DNA from: Metallyticus violacea
Taxonomy: Eukaryota > Arthropoda > Insecta > Mantodea > Metallyticidae
Assembly (NCBI GenBank): GCA_030762175.1
Contig: CM060831.1
Coordinates: forward strand, 76,482,501-76,546,500
Length of the DNA: 64,000 nucleotides
Direction: 5' to 3'
Part shown: piece by piece, positions 31,150-44,100 of the stretch
Layout: every line of letters starts with the position of its first letter
Position numbering within the stretch: position 1 is the first letter of the stretch
Made by a program: the position numbers and the translations under genes
Notes under the pieces: generated by a model
Database searches by the model: none
What the model saw: the letters and a program-made list of their open reading frames with translations, nothing else
What the model was told of the DNA's origin: nothing

Positions 31150-31345
31150 TAGATTCCATTGTTGATTTGGTTTATTTACAAATTCTCTTTAACATCTCAG
31201 AACATCAGCATCTCATTCAATTCAGGGCATGAAATGGCTGATAAATTTTGCTCAGAGGCCTCTTCTTTCAGGCTTCAGGTTCTTTTACATGCTGTAAATC
31301 TATGACATGGGACCCACGGCTTTACTTCCCTTCTGAAGGAAGAAT
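31150..31345 (-). mobile_element. SINE family 1 fragment, minus orientation
   Basis: GTTTATTTACAAATTCTCTT, CATCAGCATCTCATTC, TTTTGCTCAGAGGCCTCTTC and CACGGCTTTACTTCCC match the reverse complement of the family 1 body. The tRNA head is missing. Confidence 0.7.
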
Positions 31346-32235
31346 GTAGATTCCATTTTCTGATATCCCTTGCAATTACTGCAACTTTGCTCTTAAGGTG
31401 CTAAATTGCAAAACAGTAGCAGATGTAGTATGCCCAGCAAGAGAGATTTAATCTCATGCTGTGTCTCTTGTATCAGGGTTGTTCTTGGAATGTTTTCTAG
31501 AGGCCATATGTAACAGTTTTAGGTATAAAGGAGGCCCATTGCATCCCTCTTCCACAGTCCACAGTGTAGTTAAAGACAAGTACATGATCATTTTCAGTAG
31601 TTTCTTTGCAATTCTTCAAATATGTTAATCATATGCTCCTCAAACAAATTTTAGGCTGTTAAAGAGTGGAGCATGGATCTTATTTGCCTGTTGTCTTTCC
31701 CATAGTAATTTTCATTTAGATCTGGTTGCAGATGCCTCCAGAAAGACTGTTCGAGGTGAAAAAGTAACCCACAAATAGTAGGGAATGGAACCGCAGACCT
31801 CTTCATGAATCCATGTTTTAGCAACCTCTGCATCCTTTGTTGGTGCTTAACTGTAGTAAGTCTTAGTTTCACACTTTTGCCAGTTTGATGATGTAAACAT
31901 ACTGAAAATACCTCTTATTTTGACAGTTACCCACCTTTGTATTACTCAGCTGTGTTGACAACTCTTAATGTCTTTGCACAATTAAAAAAGCTGAATGTGG
32001 AAAACCTGCAGTTACTGAAGTGAAATATTTAACCTTAGTTCAAGAATAATAATGTAATGTGAACTTCATATGGAAAATATAGTCATGGCTTGAAAAGATA
32101 TTTCTAGTTGTGTGAGTGACCGCTAAATGTTATCTAAGAGCCCCAAATTTTCATATTGTTTTTTCATGGAAACAGAACATTTAGATAGAAATAATTTATA
32201 TGTAAAAAATATGTCACTAATATAATATTGTCTGG

Positions 32236-32239
<4 letters not shown>
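31346..32239. other. intergenic, nothing firm
   Basis: No gene supported. GGAACCGCAGACCTC near 31790 could be a worn box B of an old SINE. Confidence 0.3.

Positions 32240-32282
<43 letters not shown>
32240..32282 (+). repeat. poly(A) tract, 43 bp
   Basis: Uninterrupted run of A. No SINE or LINE body was recognised directly upstream. Confidence 0.95.
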
Positions 32283-32286
<4 letters not shown>

Positions 32287-33494
32287 GATGTTTCATTATT
32301 AAACAAATGTATTTTAAGTGAATGAGATAGGAATAAGACAAAAAATTGATGCAGAAGAAGTGATATTTAAATGCATTTATACACTCATAAGGGTCACTAA
32401 GATAAATTTTGGAGTATGCAACAACGAACAATCAGAAAATGGCCATCTATTGCATTTTTTCAATGCACTCATCACCACATTCTATACTTCATAACATCTG
32501 TTGGAACCCATTTTGGAAACAGCCATGCCACTTATTCTGTGACATAGCATTCAACTCCTTTTCAAAGGCAACAGCTTCTTACAGGCTGGATAAATTGTAT
32601 CCATATATGCACTTTTTCACATTTGGGAGTAGGAAATGTGCTTTGCCTGCATCATTCCCCCTAATCTGCAGTTGCTTTAGTGTGAAATTGAGCAGCATGC
32701 ATTAAGAAGAAAAATTTCATACTCTTAAATGTGATGCAGGATGGTAGAAACACATAAACTAAATTTTAAAACCTCTACGACCTTGTAGATTACCCTTGCA
32801 TATTTTTTTTTACCAAAGTCTCCAGCAGGAAAATATATATTTCAGCCACCCCCATTGATCACCTATTCTTTCCTCATTTACGAGAAATGTTTCTAATCAC
32901 CTGTGTCATACAACTGCAACTCATTTAAGTTGCATTTAAAATACAAAATAATTGCTCTCAAGCACCGTTTTACACTCACCGATTTCAAATATTCAGATAG
33001 TTTCTACACCCTGCTCAGAGCTGACTGAAGTGAATCTGCAGTTATGTGGACTTTTATAGTTAATTACTGTTTCAGCTAATATATAAATTATACAATAAGA
33101 CATTTTATTAAATTAATTTCAAATGAACACTAAAAAATTAACTCCACTGAGATGGGTCCAGAAGGTCCTAACCCCATTCCTATAAATGTTATTGCAAATG
33201 ACAGAGCCCGCTCTTTGGATTTACAGAAGAGAGAAGCCTCCCCACTTGCCCTCATTCCCTGTGTATTTATACCAAATTCTGCCATAATTGACATTATCCA
33301 CAAAAACAATATAATTTTCACATATTTAATTTTTTCTTTTGTATTATTTTTAACATTTATAGTATTTACTTCCTTTTCCACTGCAGTAAATTTAACATTT
33401 AACCAACTTTATATATTTCTTACAATATATAGCATCTGATGCATTTCTTGTTATGAACTCTGCCATGCCCATTACACACAGTTTTTTTTTAAAC
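32283..33494. other. intergenic, possible LINE 3' UTR remnant
   Basis: No gene recognised. 33130-33440 holds overlapping open frames on both strands but no family motif. It may be 3' sequence of the LINE remnant at 33835-34195. Confidence 0.3.
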
Positions 33495-33735
33495 ACCCAT
33501 TTTTACTGCTGAGACATCATAAGACACTGATGATACATTAAATGAAATGATACTTTGGGATTTATTTTAAAGGGAGCATTCCAGATCTGAGTTTACAGTA
33601 TCTCCCTAGCATTTGCCATCTATGACTGAGGAAAGCCTGGAATAAACCTCAGTCAGGGAAATTTGTCCTGTGGAAATTGAATCCCAACCCTCCCACTCAC
33701 AAGTTCGCATTTTAATAACCTCAGTCACCCATTTC
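33495..33735 (-). mobile_element. tRNA-derived SINE (family 2), minus orientation
   Basis: Minus strand begins ACTGAAATGGGTGACTGAGG with a worn box B, GGATTCAATTTCC. It continues through CTGAGGTTTATTCCAGG, ATCAGTGTCTTATG and AGTAAAAATGGGTGTTTAAA, the family 2 body and 3' end. Confidence 0.75.
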
Positions 33736-33834
33736 AGTACTCTCAGATTGTCAGCATGTTTAAGAATATTTAAATATACCAATAATCTAACTTCTAATTC
33801 ATATCCTCAGCTCCTATTGTCAGATCTTGTGATT

Positions 33835-34195
33835 GCTAACATTTTAATTGCTACAATATCCACTATTTTGGATCCGAAATAGCCTCTCTCCAGTTTTTTA
33901 TATTCTTAAACTGCATCAATCAGCGGATTGTCCCTTATGTTTCCCCATAAATGATTATTCCTTGTTACCTGTCCACATTCATGCAAATCCATCCTGTCTT
34001 TGCTTATCATGGCTATCAACATATTCCTCTCTAACTCATTCTTTTTTTATTCTATGTAGTCTTAAGAAATTTTTATTCTCAGAACTCGCACATATTTCTT
34101 GCCTTTCTGCATCTTCTAACCTTCTCCCAAGTTCCCTCCTGATATTTTTATTCCAGCTGTCACAAATCCTCAACATTGTTCCTTTCCAGTACTTT
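33835..34195 (-). pseudogene. LINE C-terminal remnant (related to copy N2)
   Basis: Minus-strand reading gives C-D-S-W-N-K-N, R-L-E-D-A-E-R-Q-E, then V-R-E-E-Y-V-D-S-H-D-K-Q-R-Q-D-G-F-A. This parallels W-E-R-E-K-Y-I-D-E-S-N-K-E-Q-R-E-G-N-A in copy N2. Several stops. A third copy of the N1/N2 LINE family. Confidence 0.5.
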
Positions 34196-34199
34196 TAAC

Positions 34200-35900
34200 C
34201 TTTTCAACAACTATCAGTATACAACATTTTTTGTTTAAAAATCATACATTAATTATATCATCTTTTAATTTTATAACCCTGTACTAATAATTTAAAATTC
34301 TCTCAACCACTATTCCTTTGGGATGGAAGAAGGGAGCTTTTAATTGGTATATTAGTTAATGGCATGCCTATGATCTGATTGTTATGTCAAAACATATCTA
34401 GTGACCCACATAAGTTATTCAGATATAAAAAAGCTTAGCCTAAAATGTGCCATAGAGGACTTTACTATCTTTTTCACAAAAATTTGCATTATATATTATC
34501 ATGAAATTATTAAATATTTTTAATTGATATAATTTTTAATCTTACAGTTCTAAGCAGAGAGTATTATGTTACCAGTTTTATACATAATTAAGCTTTTGAT
34601 CTGGCTTTGTTAGATGTTGCACTTTTTTTTTTTAATTTCATAATGCCTTATAGTTTCTGACTGGTAACTCTCAGGCTGTACTGAAATAAGATTAAATAAT
34701 TGTTCTATTTATGATAGTTTTAATTGCAAAAATGAACTTATTTGGGGTGTGCTCTTGCCAAATGTGTGTTAGTTCATATTTTGGGACCATATGTATCAGA
34801 TTTGAACTGCATAATGTGCATCATACACTTATGAAAAATCCATTTAACACAATTTGGTAATTCTCATTTGAGTTATGCACATTCACAAATCACTAGCTTG
34901 AGAACAAATGTAAGTGAACATATAATGGCCAATGGCCTGTACCTATTTGCATGTTTCAGAGAAAATCTTTGCCAAGGGCCATTTGAAATCATGACTTTAA
35001 GTCTACCCATTGATGTTCTGTTAAGTTCCCTTCATTAGTTTATTGCCACTAAACTAAATTCCATTTAATTACATTATAGGCTTAGTAAGTGCATGCACAT
35101 AACTCAGTTGAGAATAAGTTAACAATTGGAAAAACCATTCATCTTATTACTGGTAATGGTGTGTTTAATCCATCTTTGTTCTACTCCCAACAGCAATAAT
35201 ATGACATTAAACAATGGGAGTCACAGAGAACTATATTTTACAGTAAAACATGGAAAGCTACCTATTACATCTGCAGATAATGTAGTCAACATTTTGGTTA
35301 TACAAAATATACATTCCTATACTGTTTTTTCATTCATGCTTTTATATGCATATACCAATTATTTTAGAACCTTTCTATCATATTTAATCATTGATGCTCT
35401 TATTCTTTATTTCTCATCTCATGTAAATGCCCTAATGGTGAAATTGCTATTGAATAGCTACAAATAATGAATATAAATATTGAATGATCAAGAACCAGCT
35501 GATATTATGATTTGTATTTGCTTCCTAATAGAGTTGAGTTCTTGATACTTGAGAATATTGAGAGCGATAAGCATTTAGTTTTGGTAGAAAATTTTTTTTC
35601 TTCCTGTTTAATGTTTTATCTCTTACGCTATTTAAAAATATTTTATATTAGTAAAATAATGCCCACCATCGTGAGCCAGACATTTGAATAACCTCATTTA
35701 TGCAGTTGGAAAATCATTAGTCCTCAGAGGAATTTCTGCATAGCAAAAGAGACAAATTATAGATTTAGTATTGTCACTATTTGCTAAAAATAAGACACAT
35801 TGTACATCAGATGTCTAATTAAAATTGACTAGCCCAAAAATCCCCCACCTCCCAAAAAAATAAAGAAACTTTAAGGTGCTAGGAATTCCTTACCTATATA
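34200..35900. other. intergenic, nothing recognised
   Basis: AT-rich with scattered short open frames. The frame at 35126-35467 starts with a hydrophobic leader-like segment but has no family motif. Confidence 0.35.
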
Positions 35901-35904
35901 TTCT

Positions 35905-36025
35905 TATTAATTGGCGAGTCGATTTAATAATCTTATGCTCCACTTGCCATTAAATCATACAAAAATGTTTAAATGATGAGTAAGTGGTTCACAAGAGTAT
36001 TAAATAATTCACCAGCTAATTAAGA
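35905..36025. repeat. inverted pair of PLE tails
   Basis: 35917-35955 inverted reads ATGGCAAGTGGAGCATAAG, as in the PLE tail at 54690-54720. 35970-36020 carries GAGTAAGTGG, AAGAGTATTAAAT and GCTAATTAAGAA in plus orientation. Confidence 0.5.
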
Positions 36026-36029
36026 ATAT

Positions 36030-38390
36030 GTAATTGCTTCGTTGTATTAGTTCTGATGCAATGTTTGTCTTAAATAAATTCCTTACCTACTTCTTAAGGT
36101 ATGAAAGTAAAATGTTGATGACTCAGTGCCACAAACAGTTTGAACTACTATTGTTAAAGTATTTAAACTCTTTAACACTAAAAGATCACAGAATGCAGTA
36201 TTTTGTTTAGAAGTAAATAAGTTAACAGCTAATCAGTAACTTGTAAATTTTGGTAGTATTAGCGAAGTTCAAGTTATTTTTAATTAGACCCAAAAAGTGA
36301 TAATGTACAATTTGTAGGATATGTAGAAAAGCAGCTTCAGCACATCTGCATCAAAGTGAATTTCTTTTGAAGAAGTCATTTATTCCGGGCACACATTGCA
36401 AGGCTTCTTAAAAAAACCTGGAGTTTGCTGGACATGTTAATGACCATAATTCATAACTATGGCCATAGTAAGTACAATGACCTAAGATAATTTTCCATAT
36501 CTATCTTGTTAATATATACTTTTTCAACTAATGAAAGAGGGATTGGGGGGGGCGAACAACATTCACCACATTATTGCTTTGTGCTGAAAACTAGAGGACT
36601 GTACCTAAAGAGCAGAAGGTTACTGTATTTGCTCTCAATGAACAATAGTTCTCAATTCAACTTTCAAATGCATCTTGGGGCTCAGTAAGATTCTAAAGAT
36701 GTTCAATCAGGCAACACCAGTCGTAATCCTGCCATTGTATTATAAATGATTCTGAACCCTCAAAACCAAATGAAGTAGATTTAAGACTTAAAACTGTAGG
36801 GGGGAACCATACTAGATGTCTTTAAAGTGTACAAAAATATTTAACATAAATAGCTCAAATTATGCATTATTTTTCACTCCAAAAGAAATAAAATCTGTTG
36901 TTCAAAATTGTATTTTAATTTTAGGCATCAGCTGGCAAACTCCTGAAATTACCCCTTATTTCGAATGTTATATAGCATGACAGTAACACATCAAGTTTTG
37001 GGAATAAAATTCAATTAGCAAAATTGGAATTAAATTTATATCTACACAGGACATACATCCCTCTAATGCTAACACATCTGCTTACTAGGAAAGAAAGATG
37101 AATTTTTAGTGCAGCTGAGCTGATGTGCAGGGAAAAATAATGGATCCAGAAAGAACGAGAATGCTTGTTTTTCTGATCAGAAAGCTTTATTGTAATAAAA
37201 GCAAATACCTAATGTTAAGTATGAATGTAAGTTTAGAATATTGTATAAGCATTATTGAAAATGTTTTTTTTTCCTTCCACATTTCAATAATTCTCATGTT
37301 TTTGTTAATATTGTTAATAAATTCTGCTAATCAACATAGCTTGAATGTTGGTTAACAAAAAAATTCTGTTTACTAACTTTTTTGACCATGTTCATAAACA
37401 TAATTAGTAAATTTTTTTTAATGAAGCTTTCAGCATTTCTGATGTTTTTATATATATATATCTCATTTATTTTGCTTTATTTTCATGTTTTTAAATTTAG
37501 AGTTGTAGTGGTAGTAGTTAAAAGTTTTAAAATAGGTAAGGGTCTCAAGTATTGAGGAATTTAAGCATCAATCCATCTCTGCATTCTTAGGAACTGAAAG
37601 TATACTAAACATTTTTTTTTTTAAGTTTTAAAAAATGGCCCCAGAAACATGTCAACCTCAAGCCATACTATCCATATTGTGACTTTACAGAATGTAGTAA
37701 CTTCTCATATAACTTTCTAGGATTCTGGTTCTGGTAACTTAATGTTTATTACTAAAGCCCATAAAGTAAAAATTAATATTGCTTTTCAACAAATGCTGCA
37801 TATACTGTGATATTACTGGTTGTTCTGGTGATATAAATCTTTCTCAAGCTAGAGGAAACTATTCCTAGACAATCTAAATTTTGTATTAATGAAAGTTAAT
37901 GATTAAAGAAATTTCTTAGAATTTCTCTTCATCAAAAATGTGTTGCCTAGCTGACTGGAAATTTCCCACACACTGTGAGAATTTTCTTCTACATGAAAAG
38001 TTTTGAATTGGTTATATCTCTTACACTAGTAGTAACTTAATAGTTAATCATCAAGGCTAACTAGCTCATGATAAATTCTTTCCTTAATTTGCATTCTATA
38101 AAAAAGTATCGCATTACTAGCAATAAAGATGTAGAGTTGCAGTTCCATAAGCACTGCCCTTCTCTGCATCAATTTAACATTGAAGGGGCATATAAGGTAT
38201 AATTGCTTTTTTTTCCATGTTTTGAAGTATAAACTATGAAAATTTAAAAATAGAAGTAGGTACAATATATACTTGTGCACCTCTTTCCTCTGGTTATCAC
38301 TTTCTGGTTTTAAGTATGGTCTCTAGTTAGTCATTTTAATTGTTGAAAAATGTTATGGAAACTAGCTAACATCACTTCCAAGCATAGTAT
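36030..38390. other. intergenic, nothing recognised
   Basis: About 2.4 kb of AT-rich DNA between the two genes. A short G run near 36545 and an AT run near 37450; no gene or repeat boundary. Confidence 0.35.
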
Positions 38391-38394
38391 AAGG

Positions 38395-38690
38395 GTATGA
38401 CAAATTAGTGTTACAAAATCACTCAAATTTCACTAATTTTGTTCTACTTACTCGGACATGTTTCAAAGGCGATTGCCTCCATCTTCAGCTTGGTCCCACT
38501 GGCCGCTTCCCAGTGTGCTATTAAGATGTTGCTCTGTGGCTTTAATGAACTTATTGATGAGGTAGCTGTTGTTTGGGAGATCAAAGTTAACCAAAAATTC
38601 TTTGTTTTTGTTTATAAATATATTTTCCCATACTGATTTGAGTGATTTCGTAACAATTTGTCATATACTATATTTCACTGTGAAAATCCC
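38395..38690 (-). mobile_element. short PLE-derived element with inverted ends
   Basis: ATGACAAATTAGTG with AAATCACTCAAA at the left is inverted at 38640-38672 (TTGAGTGATTTCG, CAATTTGTCAT). The interior, minus strand, is nearly identical to 12600-12790 of PLE B (hammerhead-like motif, then the V-N-F-D-L end) but the endonuclease is deleted. A non-autonomous relative of PLE B. Confidence 0.7.
38455..38488 (-). ncRNA. candidate hammerhead core
   Basis: Same motif as 12611-12644 on the minus strand: CTGAAGA, T, GGAGGC-AATC-GCCTTT, GAAAC-AT-GTC, with a changed base just outside the cleavage site. Confidence 0.5.
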
Positions 38691-39367
38691 GGATATAAAA
38701 AATTACTTTAAAAGTATAAGAGGTCCACCAGTAGGTAAGTCAACCTATGTATGGTATACACTCTGGCTGCTTGTATAAGAAGAAAACAAAGTCACTCGTC
38801 CACCTTGGCAAGCAAAGTAGCCCCAAAACAATTCATCAATCATGGCAGCAAATTTGGGATGCTGTAAATAACCTGTATGGATAATATAATTGACAAACTG
38901 GAAAAACATTTCAGGAATATCATATATAAACAGATTAAATCAGCTGTTGTCAACTTTTTGGGGGAAATTGTGAAACCAAAATTGTTGAAATCAACATACG
39001 TATCATTAGAGTTAGCTTATGAGAAAAGATCTGCATAAAGAAAAATGAAGATAGATTGATCAATTTCAAAATTCTATAACAGATTCATTATAAAAAAATG
39101 TACCCTCTGCCAGAAGTCAGCTGTAAGCATTGCAAGACTCAATTCAAATTAACTACCTATTGACTAGCAGCCAAGAAAATGGACAATGGGTTCATGAAAA
39201 AATTTTGCCAATAAATGATAAAAGGATGTTGTTTTTTTTTGCGTGGGGGGGAGGGGTAAGAAATGGTATACTACCTGAGTATGTATTTGACAAACATTTA
39301 ATTTATTCTTCTAAAGTGTTTGCTGCAGAAACCAAACAGATTGTTAAAGTTTTGAATTTTTCTCAGC
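38691..39367. other. intergenic, nothing recognised
   Basis: No supported gene. A short G run lies near 39245. Confidence 0.3.
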
Positions 39368-39960
39368 ACTGATAGGTGACATGCTTCTTCAGATTGTTTG
39401 TGGTAGTACCCTGAGGAAGTTCATAAAGTAAGGATGGCTGAAAGCTTGGAGTTTGACAAGTTTACTAGGCTGGTCTCCCCCCTAAAGCCATAATCAACAC
39501 ATTGTTGCTTCTTCAAGTTTTCACACCTGTGAATCATGATTGGTGGCATTGTTTCTGCCATGATGTGCAGGCATTGCTGGCAGATAAAGATTTTGCTACT
39601 GTGTTGGTTTTCTCTAACGAGTAAACCTTTTACATTATCACCATACTGATAAGAGGGTGGTAAAGTGAAAACATGCATGCATATGCAAATCAATGTGTAA
39701 CATGATTTATCGATCACTTGCTGAAAAACTCTAATCAAAATATCATACCAGGAATGATGACACCATAGTTGATGCCTCAGCATATTCAAAAAAAATGAAA
39801 AACCTCCAAACTTTCATTCCAAGTTTTCAGCTATTGAAGGAACTGCCACAATTCTGGGTTACCCTCAGCAGTCAAAGATGTGATTCCTAGCAACTTCTTA
39901 TGAGGATACCTTTGTACCCCTTCTTTCTGATGTGAACAATCTGAAGAAGCATGTCATCAA
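39368..39960. repeat. about 590-bp segment bounded by inverted repeats, PLE-related
   Basis: GACATGCTTCTTCAGATTGT at about 39377 is inverted at about 39937-39957. CCCTGAGGAAGTTCATAAAG with GGCTGAAAGCTTGGAG at 39408-39455 resembles the PLE terminal repeat at 18160-18205. A minus-strand frame of 122 codons (39421-39789) has several cysteines but no family I recognise. Confidence 0.45.
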
Positions 39961-40947
39961 TTCATGCTATAATAAGTATGGGAGGAACTATAAATCACAT
40001 TGACATCTGGCAAGTTGCCCTTGGTGCACATATTAAACATCTGTAGAACCCAGAAAAACTTACTGTACATTATGGTACTAATTATGTTCTGGCAGGTTCA
40101 ATAATATGCATTTAGTGATATTTTAACACTTCAGAGATCTTTTTTAACTCTGTGTAGAGCACACAGAAGCTTCATAGACTAATATTACACCTTTCTTCGG
40201 CAACTTTATATCACAGTCCTTTTATGGGTGAGAAATATGAGATGTGGGGACCATAGCTATCTTTGGATACATACAGTTTTGCAAGCATTGAAAACTAACA
40301 TTCTTTATTTTGTCTCCTGTTCTTTATTATAAATTTGTGCTCTATTCCTCAATGCAATATTTAGCTAACAAGCAGGAGTTAGTTTTTTCTAAATAATTTA
40401 GTATTCCATAAGTCCTTGGCATATTTGTTACCTCCTTTTGCTTCTTTATTTTTTTTTTTGTTACTCTTTTGCTTCTTTCTTAATGCTCCTTTACGTTTTT
40501 TGTTCTTCATACCCACTACCCTCTTTTGATTTCTCTTTCTTCTTGGATCAAGTGTGTTAATTTCCTCTTATATAAGCAGCCAGAGTCCTTAAATCAAACA
40601 TAGCTAGCATGGAATTCAAGCATAAAAAATATCTTCTCCCCTGCTATGGCTATTATTTTTTATACTGTCACATGTGACAAAAATATCATACTAGCTTTAC
40701 TGCTGAAAATTAAAACAAAATTTCCAGAGTTTCTTCCTCTCACTGTGCAAGTTGACATAATGAGCTTAATATGCACCGACTTTTTAAAACCCTGAAGATA
40801 TTTTTCACTAACATTGTATTTCAGTTTGCAGTGATTTCGGTTAAATTGGAAAGTTTCCAAATTACAAAGTGTGAATTGCTATAGCTGTGAATTGTAAATA
40901 TAAAAGAAATGTGCTGCTAGTGAAATATTTTTAGATTAACATTTTCA
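39961..40947. other. intergenic, nothing recognised
   Basis: AT-rich, with a pyrimidine-rich patch around 40430-40560. No gene seen. Confidence 0.35.
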
Positions 40948-40953
40948 TTTATT
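40948..40953 (-). terminator. candidate polyadenylation signal of COG5
   Basis: AATAAA on the minus strand, 31 bases after the COG5 stop codon. It would give a very short 3' UTR. Confidence 0.5.
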
Positions 40954-40984
40954 ATTATTCTTACAAAGTGTACAATCAAAATAA

Positions 40985-41185
40985 TCACTGTCTTCCAATA
41001 TAAGTCATGCCTCTTTCTAGCAAATTAATCATTATAGGATAAATGCTGTGAAATGTAGTTCCTCCTTGCTGACGAACTGTTTGTTGATAACGCTGCAGTG
41101 CTCCACCCATAAGTTCCAATCTATCTCGTTCTGAGGGATGACTATCCAACCACTGAGAAAATCGACTTACAGACCAATTTGCACT
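40985..41185 (-). CDS. COG5: COG5 last coding exon
   Basis: Acceptor (minus) ATTTCAG before AGT. Encodes S-A-N-W-S-V-S-R-F-S-Q-W-L-D-S-H-P-S-E, then G-G-A-L-Q-R-Y and I-Y-P-I-M-I-N-L-L, ending G-R-Q-stop. This is the conserved C-terminus of COG5. Confidence 0.93.
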   Translation of the reverse strand, partial: SANWSVSRFSQWLDSHPSERDRLELMGGALQRYQQTVRQQGGTTFHSIYPIMINLLERGMTYIGRQ

Positions 41186-44100
41186 CTGAAATACATACAG
41201 TAAATCAATAATTATGGTTAATAAGGGCCAAACATTTCAAGAACATATCATTTAATCAGAATTGCCATGGGTGGTTAAGGTGCAGACTTATGAGTGAGAG
41301 GCCTGGGGTTCAAATTCTGCCAGGATCGCTTTCCCTGACTGAGGTTTTTTCCAGATTTTCCTCAGTCCTCATAAATGGCAAAATTTAGGGTTGGAACATT
41401 TCCTTCCTTAAAAGTATCCTTTCCCAATTTATCATTTCATATCATCTATCATCAGTGTCCAGCCTATGGTACCTCAGTAGTAAAAACGGGTGTTAAACGC
41501 CATTAAAAAAGAAATTTAATGGGATACTGTTTTGATTTATAACTTTTAACACTCCTCCACAAGGGATACTATGAAGAAGACCCTACCTGCACCCAAAATT
41601 AATTTAATGTCTGGAATGAAATGTATTGATTCATCAGCTGTATGCACAGTGGCAGAGCTTGTCAATACCCAGATTGACATTCAATGCCAGTTCATTGTTC
41701 AAAGAATGGTATAAGTAGCCATTGCTGTATCTCTGTGCATTCATCAACTGTAGTTTCCAAAAATATAAGCTCTAAAATTCTGCATGCATTTACTGTGCAC
41801 TATACCTGAAACCTCTCATCTTGCAGGGAAGTTTTGTATAAGCTTACTGAAAAGTAACTAGATAAAACTGGAGAAATATTAGAACATTCTCCACAAAAAA
41901 TCCCTCAGATGGCTTACACAGGACAAAATGTTGATAAGTTAATGTGGGGAGCTGCAAGCTCTTCAAATTAAAAGCATACAAGGTCAGTGTTGTCACGGAT
42001 TGCTTCCACGTAATCCATAGATTTGGGAAATTTCTGTAATAGTATTCTGAAAAAATAATGGAGTAACTGATCCATGCTTAGTTTTCTTCTCTGAAGAAGA
42101 TGGTTTCATTTCTTGTTTTGGCACAGAATAACAGGTATTGGAGCAAATATAAACCTAATTTTATATAGTAAACTTCCCTGCAAGTTGAGAGGATTCAGGT
42201 ATAGTGCACAGTAAATGCATACAGAATTTTAGAGCTTATATTTTTGGAAACTACAGTTGATGAATGCACAGAAATACAGCAATAGCTACTTATACCATTC
42301 TTTGAACAATGAACTGGCACTGAATGTCAATCTGGGTATTGACAAGCTTTGCCACTGTGCATACAGCAGATGAATCAATACATTTCATTCAGAAAATTTT
42401 TAAGATAGGATAATTAGTAAGTGCTTCTGACCATGATCTAATTGTATGAAATATTATATACTCATATACTATGGAGTAACTTGAAAAATAAGGTGTATAG
42501 AACAAATTTCCAAGCATTAGAAGAACGAAAGAAAATATCTGGTGAAAATCTACTCAATTTTTGCACATGAACTATTGTGTGTCAATGAAATTTCCTTTAA
42601 TGATATCTGGATGGATATTGACATTTCTAACATGAAGATATGTGCTTGAATCAGTTGCAGGAATATATCTAATTTACTTGGAGTAGTGCTATGACTGCTG
42701 GTCCATCAGTTGCCATGAAGCCAGTTGGGAGCATTGAAGATCTTATTTTTATCCAATAGTTTCATATAACTCTTAAGGTACTTATTACATATGTTCATAC
42801 TAAAAAAATAATTCAGTCATTTTCATTTTAGAATTACGGGCTAACCATGAGATTTCCTGAAATACTTAATAACATGTTTCCCTTTTCAGATGGTTTACCA
42901 ACCGTAATTGTGAAAGCAAGAAAAGTAAACCAGTAAAAAATAAAACAAATATATAAAAAATATTCTTATAAAAAATTATGATCTAGAGCACAATGAAAGT
43001 AACTGATATGTATAATTTTTGAAGCTATTTACAGTGAAGGTATTATTATTTAAAATGACACACTATGGGTAACTTATTTACACACTTCACTTACTGTGTT
43101 TTTCTAAGTTGGAATAATGTTTTGAGCTGAAATTCTTAGTTAACAAATACTTCATTTTTCAGGACTTACTTTCATGAAAAATATAGCATTAACACCAATA
43201 TTAATTTACATATTTCTACATTTTTTGCAGAAATTGTAGATATTTATTGACTTATGAAAAAAAAATTCATATTTTGGATTATTGTACATCTTTTTCTGGC
43301 CTCTATGCAAAAATACAGTTCCAAATAAAGGAATTGGTATATATGAATCCAGAGAATTCCTATATTAATTCAGTCAATGTAAAATAGGATAAAATATTAG
43401 ACAACATCTTTCATGGATTGCCTCATCACAGGAGATTAATGAAGCCACCAACCCTTGAACAGCAGGCTATTACCCATCAGGATTCATGGACTATCTCATA
43501 AACTGCAGATTTCATTTGACTGCTTTTAGAACTTAAAATAAAAAGAGTTTTATAATTAACTTTAAAATGAGGAATATAACACTTTTGCAAGTTTCAAATT
43601 ACATTATTGTAGTAATTAATTTACTTAAAATTTCACCTAAATATATATGTTTTTAATTTTATTTTATTTTACATGTATATTTAAAATACTTCAGGAAACT
43701 TGAAATGCTAGTGGGAACTTGTGCAATGAAGCCAGTCATATAATTAAGATAATTAATTAATTAGTTAATATCATTCAAACAACTGCACTCTTATTGGCTC
43801 CACTTGTTTAAATGTAAAGTAAGTAATGAAAGTGGAGCCAATAAGAGAGTATAGCTGGACTCAATCATTAACTGATCTTAATTATATGATTAGCTTCACT
43901 TTACAAATTCCAGTCTACATTTAAACAAGTGGAGCCAATAAGAGCATCATACAATAACCTTAATTATATGATTAGTTTCACTGTACAAGTTCCAGTTAAC
44001 TCACATAAACAAATGGAGCCAATAAGAGTATATAGTTTGACTCAATCATACAGTGATCTTAATTATATGATTAGCGTCACTATACAGGTTCCAATTACGA

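Noticed and set aside
31755..31845. Possible tRNA-like or SINE head in minus orientation (GGAACCGCAGACCTC)
   Set aside because: Only a box B-like piece is visible, with no matching box A or SINE body.
35126..35467. 113-codon frame with a hydrophobic start resembling a signal peptide
   Set aside because: No homologous motif, no promoter or polyadenylation context; AT-rich sequence readily gives hydrophobic frames.
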